64,000 nt of DNA from positions 5,308,088-5,372,087 of the forward strand of contig NC_039362.1 in the NCBI RefSeq assembly GCF_003573695.1, written 5' to 3'. This document shows positions 35,258 to 46,525 of this stretch, one piece after another (position 1 is the stretch's first letter; each line of letters begins with the position of its first letter). The DNA comes from Papaver somniferum (taxonomy: Eukaryota; Streptophyta; Magnoliopsida; Ranunculales; Papaveraceae). A model generated the notes under the pieces. It had not been told where the DNA came from, made no database searches, and saw only the letters and a list, made by a program, of their open reading frames with translations. The position numbers and the translations under genes were made by a program.

Positions 35258-37985
35258 AATACCCCCAAACCTGAATTTTACTTGTCCTCAAGTAAAACAA
35301 AACTAAGGAAATCCTAACTATACCACTGTCGCTGGTCTCTCGAATGCATTTAGCGTATGCACTAAGACTTTTAAACCACTAAGTGTCCCTAGTGGACGAG
35401 TTAAGTCTCGTGAAGGTTTGCTTAGAACGTACCTACAAAGTTCTAGGTCAAAATATAAGCTCAGATTCCATCAAATGTGACATGTGCAAAACAGTTTAAG
35501 CTCACAGCAAAATGGAGATGTCAATCTAGCTATCGAAGGCACAATCCTAGCACTGATAACAAAAAAAAAAGACATGTGATAAGAGTGTAAAGTGTATCTA
35601 CACATGTGTAAAGAAAGATCTGAAGTTATGACTACTAATCACCAAGAGATAGTTTCTCAGGCTAAGAACTGAGGTCGAAATCTAGCTAGCTGTCCGGACT
35701 TTACGAGAATTGTGAATGAGTTGGAGGTATTTCACAATTACTCGCGTTGTACATCAATGGCATACACCCTCCTTGCTTATTACAATGAAACAACAAAATG
35801 ACTCTTTACATGACTCTTATTTACATTGACTATTCTCTTTTTATTTTTGGAACAAGAGATGATGGAATTGATAAATACTTGATTTTTTTGGAAACACTTT
35901 TGATACATGTACAAAAGGAAACAAAAGATTACATGACACTTTGCAAGAGGTAGCCCTTTTTGATGCACCCAGTTAAATTCGATGGTTGTCTTTCTTAATG
36001 TAACCTCCACCTTCTATCCCAACCAACCAAAGAACAAGCTAGTCAAGTTTCGTTCAGTATTCTAAAGTGATTGGCAATCGTAACTTCCTATCAAACACCT
36101 TGAAGATCGAGGCCATACATGTATTGGTAGATCGTGCGCGTGCAAATTTCTTATCACAATGTGAATTGTGCTAGAATCAGGGTGCCTAAATATCTAGACT
36201 AAGACTCCTAATAATTACATATTTGCACAAGAGTCAACATTTCAAGGTAAATGAGCTCCATTTTTATGATTTTTCATTTTTTAATTTTTTTGAATTTTTT
36301 TCGATTTTTTCAAAAGAAGAAGGAGTTCGTTTTCAATTATAGCATATTATCATGGTATCTACTCTATACCCCCAAACCTAAACTAAACATTGTCCTCAAT
36401 GTTTCAAAATATGGAAAGAATTAAAATGCAACATATGGAAAGGGACATGCTGAGTAGAGTAAAAGGAGAGAGAATACCCGATTTCGGCGAAAGCAGAATT
36501 AAAACTCCGTTATCCAAGGCAAAACTCCAACATATTCGGAGTCACAATGGATGAGCACAAAATATATACAAAAGGAAATTTAACTAACACATTATCTACA
36601 AGAAAATTTGGTTTTTAATGGGATTGGACTTTTTGGGAAAAATTTGGTTTTGTCGGGAGACATTTGGTTTTGGCGGGAGACATTTGGAAACTTTTGGTTT
36701 TTTTAAAGGGAGCAAAGAGCTTTGTGTTTCTTGGGAATTTTGGAAAAGAAATTTGGTTTTTTATGGGATGAGGAAAAATTTTGGTTTTTATGGGATAAAA
36801 GGCCAAGCCCACTGTTGGGTTTTGCGAAGCCCAGCTACGCTTTTTTTTTTCTTTTTTTTTAAAAACAGGCCCACTGCTGGTGACTGGTGAGTAAAGCTCA
36901 CTGTTGGTTTTTGGAATTTTGAAATTTTGGCCCACTTGAACTTTGGTTCAGGCCCACAGTTCAGAAACACGCCCAGGTAACAATTTGAAATTTGGGCTCT
37001 TAAATAGCCAAAGGTCGAGGCCCAACTGGGCTTTTGAAAACGTTTTCTGTTTTTGGGCAAGCCCACAGTGTAAATGTTTTGTTTTCAAATGGATGTTAAG
37101 CCCACAGTCCCAGAAATTTAGTTGGGCTTTGGCTAGCTACTAACTAAAATATGAGGCCCAACTGGGCTTTCAAAAGTTCAGTTTTCTTTAATTCAAACAA
37201 CAGGCCCAAATCAATCTAAAACCACAAGCCCACAAGAAATTAAACAAACAAGCCCACAAGAAATTAATTACAAACCCAACAGAAAAATGGAAAAAATTAT
37301 TACAAGCCCACAAATTAAAAATGGAAGCCCACAGGTTGGGTTCTCTTAATGGGTTTAGGCTTACTTGCTTAAGCACAGCCCAGCTGCTCAGTTTGGTTGC
37401 AAAAGCCCAGTTGGGCCTTGGATCATCCTAAGCTTTGGCTTCAATACTTAAGGCCCAGTTGGGCTTGGTTCAAATCAGTTCACTTCACAAGCCCAGTTGG
37501 GCTTTATCTTACACCAGCTGCAGCAGCTTCAGCAGGGACTCAGCAGCAGCAGCAGGGATCAGCAACAGCAGCAGTCTTGGCAAGCAAGTCTCAGGAGGGG
37601 CAGTTCAGCAGCAACTCAGGGGCAGCCTCAGCAGCAAGAGGCTCTCAGGCACAGCAGCAGCTTCTCCAGCACTTGCCTTGGCAGCAGCAGCAGCAGACAG
37701 CAAGGAAGAAAAGCAGCAACAGGAAGCAGCAGCAGCAGCAACACCTGTTGGCTCAAAAAGAGAAGTAAGTTTCTTGCTAGAAGCTAAGAAATTCAGCTGC
37801 ACTACACAGCAGCTACTAAAACAGCAAGTTACACTAAAATGCAAGAATGCAATGCATGATGAGTATGCTAGAATGAAACAATATGCAAAAGAGTATGCAA
37901 TGATGCAAATGAACTAACATGCAAAAACAGCCCAGAAAAAATTCAACACAACACAACCAAGTCCCCGGCAACGGCGCCAAAAACT
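35258..37985 (-). mobile_element. Internal region between LTR-C and LTR-D, gag deleted
   Basis: Contains the primer site (37962-37979), a leader rich in CTG (element sense; CAG on the plus strand, about 37505-37740) and AAGCCCA/GCCCAGTTGGGC motifs (36900-37500), CCAAATTTT repeats (36600-36800), then directly the 3' module. The gag ORF present in the neighbouring unit is missing, deleted near 36545-36600. Confidence 0.85.
37962..37979 (-). other. Primer-binding site, perfect tRNA-Asp match
   Basis: Plus strand TCCCCGGCAACGGCGCCA equals the 3' end, with CCA, of plant tRNA-Asp(GTC) as I remember it. The other copies (43919-43936, 47611-47628, 23634-23651) carry AGCGGC in place of AACGGC, one mismatch. 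Confidence 0.85.
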
Positions 37986-39905
37986 TGGTAGGCCGGGGAC
38001 AGTGTATAAAAAATGGAGAAAGTTAAGGCCTACAGTGATACCGCAAGTGCACGGTTTCGATGTAGTGAGTGCACAAGTACGGGTCGATCCACAGGGACTT
38101 GGGTGTGTTCATGAAGATTCCTAAGCTAAATGGCAGTGACAGTGCAGTGAGAACAATGAGAAGGCAGTAAAGAGAAAAGCAAAGCCAAGAGGCAGTGAAC
38201 AGGGCAGTGAAGATGATGAGTGAGCAAAGCAGGAAGAATCAAGGCAATGTAACAAAAACAGTGACAGTGACCAAAGGTCATAGGCAGTGGGTGAGCAGTG
38301 GTGAAAGCAAACAAAGCAGATGAAGGGAGCTAGGATCACTAATTCCACCACTAACCTACACCATGTATTCAACGACTACATTCTTGTTCTTGTGATGACA
38401 TGGGTTAAGATGTGGTCTGCCCTATGTCTAAGAAGTTTCTCCACTAGAGAAATCATCCCCAATAAGACATTGCTCCATAGCACTAGTTATCTGGCTAAGT
38501 ATAACTAGTCTAAGGCTCAACATGGTCTGGTTTAGCATGATTGGTGGCTGTGTCCACATAGAGATATTCTAACTACAGTGGATACATGGCATCCACTGTG
38601 AGAGCAATTTGCAGACATGCCAAAGTGATTATCTCCTAAACATTTTTAACATTCAAGAATGCATATTCACATCACACATGATAGCAAGTTAAGGCTTCCT
38701 TAAGACCCTAGCAATTGAAACTAACACATGATAAAACTGAAATTAAAATTGGAATTAAACTGAAATTAACCCAATTAGGGGGTATCTCGGCTAACCAAGA
38801 ACACCCTTCTCTCTACACATCAATTGCCTTTTATAGTTTTACAAAATATCCCCAAATTTCGAAACCCTAACTTGCAAACCCTAATTTTTGAATTGAAAAT
38901 TCCACTCACCTAATCCCTGAATTGATGTCGACCCATGCCTATTCTCTCTTCTCTGCTCCTCTCCATGTCTTCAATTGCGTCTTATAGCCTCACCTAATTT
39001 ATTGATTTATCACCTAGGGTTTCAGTGGTGAAAAATCAATAAGTTAGATGGCTATAGAGGTAGGGGAGGTAGCTAAGGCGTGTAGGTGGTGTTTGGTGAC
39101 AGTGGAGGAAGTGGCGATGGCAGGGTGGTGTGGTTCAGCGAGGTGTAGCTGGTGGAGGTGATGGAGTTGCAGAGCAACTCTCTGCAACAGGGTATGGAGG
39201 AGAAGAGGTCGAGTGATTTTGGGTTAGGGGGCGTTTGGCTAGGGGTATAGGGTGTTCGATACTTGGGTGTTAGGCGGGTGCAGCGAGGTTTGATGATCTG
39301 CGACAAGGAGCGATGGATGGGAAGATGGTAGGTGGATCTGACGGCGATGCGGAGGCAGGCGATGAGCGACCGTCGGATGAAGAGATACAACGAAACGAAC
39401 GGTACTTGATGGAGTTAGGTACTGTAGTGTAAGGCGGAGATATCAAACTTCGATGCACAGCAAGGAGCGACCGTCGGATGCTTCTGAGAACTGATCTGAC
39501 GGCTGAAGACGCAAGCGGGTATGGATTTGGGTTTTAGGCTTTTGGGTATAGAATATGGGTTTGGGAAATGAGTTTGGGCTTGGAAAACCTTGAGCCCACT
39601 TCTTCTTTAAGAACAACTTTCTTCTTCAAGCCCATTTCTATCCTTTTTTTGGTCTTCCGCACATCACTCTTCGCGGCTTCCTTGCGTAATTCCTCCTGGC
39701 TTTTCACTACTTTTCTGCTCTTTTTGCTCCGCAACTCATCCAATCTTTATTTATTACCTAAAAATGCAAAATTAAGTAAGAAAAATATTTATTCTTGAAA
39801 ACAATGAAAATACAGAATATGGGATAAAATGTAGAATTAATGCACAAAAGATGAGTTAAATGCCAAGAAAAATATATAGAAATATGCACTTTTTAGCACT
39901 CATCA
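37986..39905 (-). mobile_element. LTR-C (1920 bp)
   Basis: Same ends as LTR-D and LTR-A; one base shorter. The visible differences from LTR-D are a handful of substitutions and one missing G near 39466. Confidence 0.92.
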
Positions 39906-41036
39906 AATACCCCCAAACCTGAATTTTACTTGTCCTCAAGTAAAAAAAAACTAAGGAAATCCTACCTATACCACTGTCGCTGGTCTCTCGAATGCATTTA
40001 GCGTATGCACTAAGCCTTTTAAACCACTAAGTGTCCCTAGTGGACGAGTTGAAGTCTCGTGAAGGTTTGCTTAGAACGTACCTACAAAGTTCTAGGTCAA
40101 AATATAAGCTCAGATTCCATCAAATGTGACATGTGCAAGTCAGTTAAGCTCACAGCAAAATGGAGATGTCAATCTAGCTATCAAAGGCACAATCCTAGCA
40201 CTGATAACAAAAAAAGACATGTGATAAGAGTGTAAAGTGTATCTACACATGTGTAAAGAAAGATCTGAAGTTATGACTACTAATCACCAAGAGATAGTTT
40301 CTCAGGCTAAGAACCAAGGTCGAATTACATGACACTTTGCAAGAGGTAGCCCTTTTTGATGCACCCAGTTAAATTCGATGGTTGTCTTTCTTAATGTAAC
40401 CTCCACCTTCTATCCCAACCAACCAAAGAACAAGCTAGTCAAGTTTCTTTCAGTATTCTAAAGTGATTGGCAATCGTAACTTCCTATCAAACACCTTGAA
40501 GATCGAGGCCATACATGTATTGGTAGATCGTGCGCGTGCAAATTTCTTATCACAATGTGAATTGTGCTAGAATCAGGGTGCCTAAATATCTAGACTAAGA
40601 CTCCTAATAATTACATATTTGCACAAGAGTCAACATTTCAAGGTAAATGAGCTCCATTTTTATGATTTTTCATTTTTTTAATTTTTTATTTTTATTTTGA
40701 TTTTTCAATTTTTTTTTTTTTTGGAATTTTTCAATTTTTTCAAAAAGAAGAAGGACTTCGTTTTCAATTATGGCAAATTATCATGGTATCTACTCTATAC
40801 CCCCAAACCTAAACTAAACATTGTCCTCAATGTTTCAAAATATGGAAAGAATTAAAATGCAACATATGGAAAGGGACATGTTGAGTAGAGTAAAAGAAGA
40901 GAGAATACCCGATTTCGGCGAAAGCAGAATTAAAACTCCGTTATTCAAGGCAAAAATCCAACATATTTCAGCCGAGATCATATTGGATTAGCAAAATATA
41001 TACAAAAGGAACAAAAAGGGTTTTAAGAAATTTTAT
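39906..41036 (-). mobile_element. 3' internal module with polypurine tract
   Basis: Runs from the gag stop to the polypurine tract next to LTR-C. Compared with 35258-36540 it lacks about 250 bp at 40322-40325 (counterpart roughly 35676-35930). No coding sequence. Confidence 0.8.
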
Positions 41037-42767
41037 CTACTGGATTATATACAAAAATTCACCATACACTAACAATCTAAAGAGTTGAGGATCAACCCAA
41101 AAGACAAAGTGTAGAGGTTTCAACAGCTTCACACAATAATAATATGATAGGCATGCAAGTGAAGCTGTGAAACAAAATGAGCTACCCCCAAACCTGGATT
41201 TTTCAACGGATAAAATTTTGGAAACAAAATCTCGCAGTTTTGGGGGTTCATCATGTACAAGGTCTAACTCGAAATGAACTTTGCTATGGATGGGCAAACA
41301 TGCAATTTCCAACTGTGGTTCCTCAAAGATATTATATTTAAATGCAAAATGGTCCAAGAGGACTTGGGAAGCACACAGTTCCAAACCTAGATTAGGCATT
41401 CTCAGAAAAATTGGTTTTACAATATTGGTACAAACCAAATCTAGGTTGGGTGGAAGGCCATCAGATTGTGACTCATGTAGGAGAATAGGTACGTCATTAT
41501 CAATCAAATCAAAATCTCCTAAATCATCTACACATGTCACATCATGCTCACAATCATCAATCAAATTAGCAAGTTCACACTCAGAATCATCAACATCATC
41601 AACATATTTGTCCTCATGCATCGGCAATTCAATGGAAACATCACAATGTGACCTAGGTAGAGAATCAGACACATCACTTATATTTTCATGCATAATAACA
41701 TTAGTGTCTACAGAAGATTCAACTATTCCTATGTCATGCTCATCTTCACAGAATAATTGTACGAATCCCATGTCAATATCAAAATCATATGAATTACAAT
41801 GAGTATTAGAAAAAACAACATTCATGAAGGTCGAGGGCGAGAAGCCATATGTTATTGAACCAACAGGTTCCACAATATTTTCATGTTCTTCTAACACATC
41901 ATCATAATCATCATAATCATCATCATGGTAGCATGCATATTGGTCCTCATTAAAAGTGGTGGTGTCGTTAGTCGATTCATGTTCCTCTAAATTAAGTTCA
42001 TATTCAACATCATTTACATGAATGGGACTAGACACTTCATTAGGGACAACATACATTTCCTCATGAATTTCCTCCTTTTGTAGGTGAAGCAAAATCTGAT
42101 CTAAATATGCCTGAATTCGTGATGTAAATCTATCGAAGTTTTGCTCACTGAGTCTGAAAGCTTCTGTGGTGGAGTCTAAATTCATGGGAGTACAAAATTC
42201 TTCATGTTCAAATTGTGGTGATTGGTACATGTGTGCATGGTCATTAGGGTTTATAAAAGATTGATCGCAACCCTCAAAGGATTGATTATGGTCCCAATGA
42301 CTACCATTCTCACAATTTATGGGCATTTCATACCTTGGATTTTCTCTAGATTGCCTAAAATTATGCAAAATATGACAATTCTCAACAGGGTGGTCTAAAC
42401 TACCACATGCGGGACATGCATAGATTTCAGGTTGCCTAAGAAAATTAGATGTGACAGATTCCTCATGTGATTGCATTTCTAAAGCTGCGATTCGAGCTTC
42501 TAATTGATCCACAAGAGATGATTGTGTGAGTGAGGTATTAGCAAAATGTTCATTTTCACGTTGTGACGAATGATGCATGTGTGAATAGTCATTAGGGTTC
42601 ATGTATTGAGGCTCGGGACTTTGAAAATGTCCATAATAATTCCTATGACTATTGACATCATGGTCTATGGGAGGTTCATAACGTGAAGTATGTCCACACG
42701 CAAGTTCTCTAAGGGATTTGTTGTATTCCCCAACTGTAGACCAAGATCTAGACATGATTGGGCTCAA
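41037..42767 (-). CDS. Gag-like protein of non-autonomous LTR element (576 aa)
   Basis: The only long intact frame of this element family; presumably a capsid/nucleocapsid-type protein that packages element RNA while enzymes come from a partner. Visible features: a polar Y/H/N-rich N-terminus; a short coiled-coil-like helix at about 83-100 (L-V-D-Q-L-E-A-R-I-A-A-L-E-M-Q); one CCHC knuckle at about 118-131 (C-P-A-C-G-S-L-D-H-P-V-E-N-C, CX2CX4HX4C); acidic stretches (D-D-D-Y-D-D-Y-D-D) in the middle; and a C-terminal segment with Y-Y-Y-C-V-K-L-L and W-V-D-P-Q-L-F-R-L-L-V-Y-G-E-F. I recognise no protease or RT. A 563-aa relative is at 44834-46525 and a fragment at 18997-19536. That it is gag is inferred from position and the knuckle. 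Confidence 0.7.
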   Translation of the reverse strand: MSPIMSRSWSTVGEYNKSLRELACGHTSRYEPPIDHDVNSHRNYYGHFQSPEPQYMNPNDYSHMHHSSQRENEHFANTSLTQSSLVDQLEARIAALEMQSHEESVTSNFLRQPEIYACPACGSLDHPVENCHILHNFRQSRENPRYEMPINCENGSHWDHNQSFEGCDQSFINPNDHAHMYQSPQFEHEEFCTPMNLDSTTEAFRLSEQNFDRFTSRIQAYLDQILLHLQKEEIHEEMYVVPNEVSSPIHVNDVEYELNLEEHESTNDTTTFNEDQYACYHDDDYDDYDDVLEEHENIVEPVGSITYGFSPSTFMNVVFSNTHCNSYDFDIDMGFVQLFCEDEHDIGIVESSVDTNVIMHENISDVSDSLPRSHCDVSIELPMHEDKYVDDVDDSECELANLIDDCEHDVTCVDDLGDFDLIDNDVPILLHESQSDGLPPNLDLVCTNIVKPIFLRMPNLGLELCASQVLLDHFAFKYNIFEEPQLEIACLPIHSKVHFELDLVHDEPPKLRDFVSKILSVEKSRFGGSSFCFTASLACLSYYYCVKLLKPLHFVFWVDPQLFRLLVYGEFLYIIQ

Positions 42768-43942
42768 AAGCTAAGTAACTATGTTACAAAGCCCAAAATT
42801 TGGTTTTTAATGGGTTTGGATTTTTGGGAAAAATTTGGTTTTTATGGGAATGAAAAACATTTGGTTTTTGATGGGAAACATTTGGTTTTTATGGGGATAA
42901 GCCCACTGTTTTGGTTGTGCTTTGGTGAGGCAATGGGTTTGGGGAACTGTTGTGAAACAAAGCCCAACTTTTGGCCTAGAGTTTGGGTACACGGCCCACT
43001 AACGACTTCAGCAAGCCCAGAAACTAATGAAGCCCAGCTGAGTTGGTAGGTTCAGTTAACCTTGTTTAGGTTGTTTGTTGGGTTTTTGAAACCCAAAATT
43101 TTGATAGGGACAATCCCACAGTTAATGCTCAAATACAAACCCAAAAGTTAACTTAAATTACAAGCCCAACAGAAAAATGGAAAAAATTATTACAAGCCCA
43201 CAAATGAAAAATGGAAGCCCACAGGTTGGGTTCTCTTAATGGGTTTAGGCTTACTTGCTTAAGCACAGCCCAGCTGTTCAGTTTGGTTGCAAAAGCCCAG
43301 TTGGGCTTTGGATCATCCTAAGCTTTGGCTTCAACACTCAAGGCCCAGTTGGGCTTGGTTCAATTTCCTCTCCTTCTGCAGTTTACAGCCCAGTTGGGCT
43401 TTATCTTACACCAGCTTCAGCAGGCAGCAGCAGCAGGGAACAGCAACAGGAGCACAGCAGCAACAGCAGCAGAGGCTGGCAGCAGCAACAGGAAGCAGCA
43501 GCAGCAGCACAGGTAGGCTTCAGGCAGCAGTTCTTGGCAAGCAAGTCTCAGGAGGGGCAGTTCAGCAGCAACTCAGGGGCAGCCTCAGCAGCAAGAGGCT
43601 CTCAGGCACAGCAGCAGCTTCTCCAGCACTTGCCTTGGCAGCAGCAGCAGCAGACAGCAAGGAAGAAAAGCAGCAACAGGAAGCAGCAGCAGCAGCAACA
43701 CCTGTTGGCTCAAAAAGAGAAGTAAGTTTCTTGCTAGAAGCTAAGAAATTCAGCTGCACTACACAGCAGCTACTAAAACAGCAAGTTACACTAAAATGCA
43801 AGAATGCAATGCATGATGAGTATGCTAGAATGAAACAATATGCAAAAGAGTATGCAATGATGCAAATGAACTAACATGCAAAAACAGCCCAGAAAAAATT
43901 CAACACAACACAACCAAGTCCCCGGCAGCGGCGCCAAAAACT
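42768..43942 (-). mobile_element. Leader region with primer site, upstream of the 576-aa ORF
   Basis: Primer site at 43919-43936. About 1.1 kb leader with CTG-rich tract (CAG on the plus strand, 43410-43720), AAGCCCA motifs and CCAAATTTTT repeats (42790-42900). The plus-strand poly-Q/A frames here (43255-43874) are antisense to the element and caused by the trinucleotide repeats. Confidence 0.8.
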
Positions 43943-44930
43943 TGGTAGGCCGGGGACAGTGTATAAAAAATGGAGAAAGTTAAGGCCTACAGTGATACCG
44001 CAAGTGCACGGTTTCGATGTAGTGAGTGCACAAGTACGGGTCGATCCACAGGGACTTGGGTGTGTTCATGAAGATGCATAAGCTAAATGGCAGTGACAGT
44101 GCAGTGAGAACAATGAGAAGGCAGTAAAGAGAAAAGCAAAGCCAAGAGGCAGTGAACAGGGCAGTGAAGATGATGAGTGAGCAAAGCAGAAAGAAACAAG
44201 GCAATGTAACAAAAACAGTGACAGTGACCAAAGGTCATAGGCAGTGGGTGAGCAGTGGTGAAAGCAAACAAAGCAGATGAAGGGAGCTAGGATCATTAAT
44301 TCCACCACTAACCTACACCATGTATTCAACGACTACATTCTTGTTCTTGTGATGACATGGGTTAAGATGTGGTCTGCCCTATGTCTAAGAAGTTTCTCCA
44401 CTAGAGAAATCATCCCCAATAAGACATTGCTCCATAGCACTAGTTATCTGGCTAAGTATAACTAGTCTAAGGCTCAACATGGTCTGGTTTAGCATGATTG
44501 GTGGTTGTGTCCACATAGAGATATTCTAACTACAGTGGATACATGGCATCCACTGTGAGAGCAATTTGCAGACATGCCAAAGTGATTATCTCCTAAACAT
44601 TTTTAACATTCAAGAATGCATATTCACATCACACAGGATAGCAAGTTAAGGCTTCCTTAAGACCCTAGCAATTGAAACTAACACATGATAAAACTGAAAT
44701 TAAGACAAAACAACATATGAATTGAAGTTCAAACAAAACAGGGCAAACATATGAGAAACTGGCTAGTCCAGTTCTCTACAAGAGTGAAGCTGGCTAACCC
44801 AGCATACCCATTACAACATCCCAAAGCATCTATTTATACATGCACAAGTTTTTCCAAAAAACATAAAATTAGGGTTTCATAAAGATTGAAATTAGGTTTA
44901 CCTAATCTCTGAAAACTCTCAAGTGAAGCT
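43943..44930 (-). mobile_element. LTR-B, truncated variant LTR joined to gag
   Basis: 43943 to about 44703 matches the 3' part of LTR-A, C and D. 44704 to about 44930 is diverged sequence (ATTAGGTTTACCTAATCTCT palindrome near 44893) and then joins gag coding sequence. The LTR 5' half is missing. Confidence 0.75.
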
Positions 44931-46525
44931 CTGAAAAAAAATGAGCTACCCCCAAACCTGGATTTTACAGAAGATATAATTTTGAAAACAAAATCGCGCA
45001 GTTTCGGGGGTTCATCATGCAAAAGGTCTAGCTCAAAGTGAACTGTGCTAGGGACGGGCAAACATGCAATTTCCAACTGTGGTTCCTCAAATGTATTATA
45101 CTTAGAAGCAAAATAGTCCAAGAGGACTTGGGAAGCACACAGTTCCAAACCTAGGTTGGGCATTCTCAGAAAAATTGGTTTTACAATATTGGTACAAACC
45201 AAATCTAGGTTGGGTGGAAGGCCATCAGATTGTGACTTAGGTAGAAGAATAGGCATATCATTATCAATCAAATCAAAATCTTCTAACTCATCTACACATG
45301 TCACATCATGCTCACAATCATCAATCAAATTGGCAAGATCACAATCAGAATTATCAACATCATCAACAGATTTATTCTCATGCATCGGCAAATCAGGAGA
45401 AATATCACAATGTGACCTAGGTAGAGAATCAGACACATCAAATATATTTTCATGCATATTAGTGTCTACAGAAGATTCAACTATTCCTATGTCATGCTCA
45501 TCTTCACAAAATAATTGTACGAATCCCATGTCAATATCAAAATCATATGAATTACAATGAGTATTAGAAAGAACAACATTCATGAAGGTTGAGGGCGAGA
45601 AGCCATATGTTATTGAACCAACAGGTTCCACAATATTTTCATGTTCTTCTAACATATCATCATAATCATCATAATCATCATCATGGTAGCATGCATATTG
45701 GTCCTCATTAAAAGTGGTGGTGTCGTTAGTCGATTCATGTTCCTCTAAATTAGGTTCATATTCAACATCATTTACATGAATGGGACTAGACACTTCATTA
45801 GGGACAACATACATTTCCTCATGAATTTCCTCCTTTTGTAGGTGAAGCAAAATCTGATCTAAATATGCCTGAATTCGTGATGTAGATCTATCGAAGTTTT
45901 GCTCACTTAGTTTGAAAGCTTCTGTGGTGGAGTCTAAATTCATGGGAGTACAAAATTCTTCATGTTCAAATTGTAGTGATTGGTACATGTGTGCATGGTC
46001 ATTAGGGTTTATAAAAGATTGATCGCAACCCTCAAAGGATTGATTATGTTCCCAATGACTACCATTCTCACAATTTATGGGCATTTCATACCTTGGATTT
46101 TCTCTAGATTGCCTAAAATTATGCAAAATATGACAATTCTCAACAGGGTGGTCTAAACTACCACATGCGGGACATGCATAGATTTTAGGTTGCCTAAGAA
46201 AATTAGATGTGACAGATTCCTCATGTGATTGCATTTCTAAAGCTGCGATCCTAGCTTCTAATTGATCCACAAGAGATGATTGTGTGAGTGAGGCACTAGC
46301 AAAATGTTCATTTTCACGTTGTGGCAAACGATGCATGTGCGAATAGTCAGTAGGGTTCATGTATTGAAGCTCGGGACTTTGAAAATGTCCATAATAATTC
46401 CTATAACTATTGACATCATGGTCTGTGGGAGGTTCATAACGTGAAGTTTGTCCATACGCAAGTTCTCTAAGGGATTCGTTGTATTCCCCAACTGTAGAAC
46501 AAGATCTAGACATGATTGGGCTCAA
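44834..46525 (-). CDS. Gag-like protein, C-terminus replaced by LTR-derived codons (563 aa)
   Basis: Same architecture as the 576-aa protein: knuckle C-P-A-C-G-S-L-D-H-P-V-E-N-C at about 118-131, coiled-coil-like helix before it, acidic middle. The frame stays open to residue 563. After R-F-G-G-S-S-F-F-F the family C-terminus (S-Y-Y-Y-C-V-K...F-R-L-L-V-Y-G) is lost and replaced by about 30 residues translated from truncated LTR-B (E-S-F-Q-R-L-G-K-P). A fusion created by recombination; whether it is expressed is unknown. Confidence 0.65.
   Translation of the reverse strand: MSPIMSRSCSTVGEYNESLRELAYGQTSRYEPPTDHDVNSYRNYYGHFQSPELQYMNPTDYSHMHRLPQRENEHFASASLTQSSLVDQLEARIAALEMQSHEESVTSNFLRQPKIYACPACGSLDHPVENCHILHNFRQSRENPRYEMPINCENGSHWEHNQSFEGCDQSFINPNDHAHMYQSLQFEHEEFCTPMNLDSTTEAFKLSEQNFDRSTSRIQAYLDQILLHLQKEEIHEEMYVVPNEVSSPIHVNDVEYEPNLEEHESTNDTTTFNEDQYACYHDDDYDDYDDMLEEHENIVEPVGSITYGFSPSTFMNVVLSNTHCNSYDFDIDMGFVQLFCEDEHDIGIVESSVDTNMHENIFDVSDSLPRSHCDISPDLPMHENKSVDDVDNSDCDLANLIDDCEHDVTCVDELEDFDLIDNDMPILLPKSQSDGLPPNLDLVCTNIVKPIFLRMPNLGLELCASQVLLDYFASKYNTFEEPQLEIACLPVPSTVHFELDLLHDEPPKLRDFVFKIISSVKSRFGGSSFFFRASLESFQRLGKPNFNLYETLILCFLEKLVHV

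Noticed and set aside
37397..37917. Poly-glutamine/serine protein genes (also 43255-43874 and 47046-47566)
   Set aside because: CAG-rich leader of the retroelements read on the antisense strand, in overlapping frames that all stay open.
37962..37979. A tRNA-Asp gene fragment
   Set aside because: Only the 3'-terminal 18 nt including CCA are present, next to an LTR. This is a primer-binding site.
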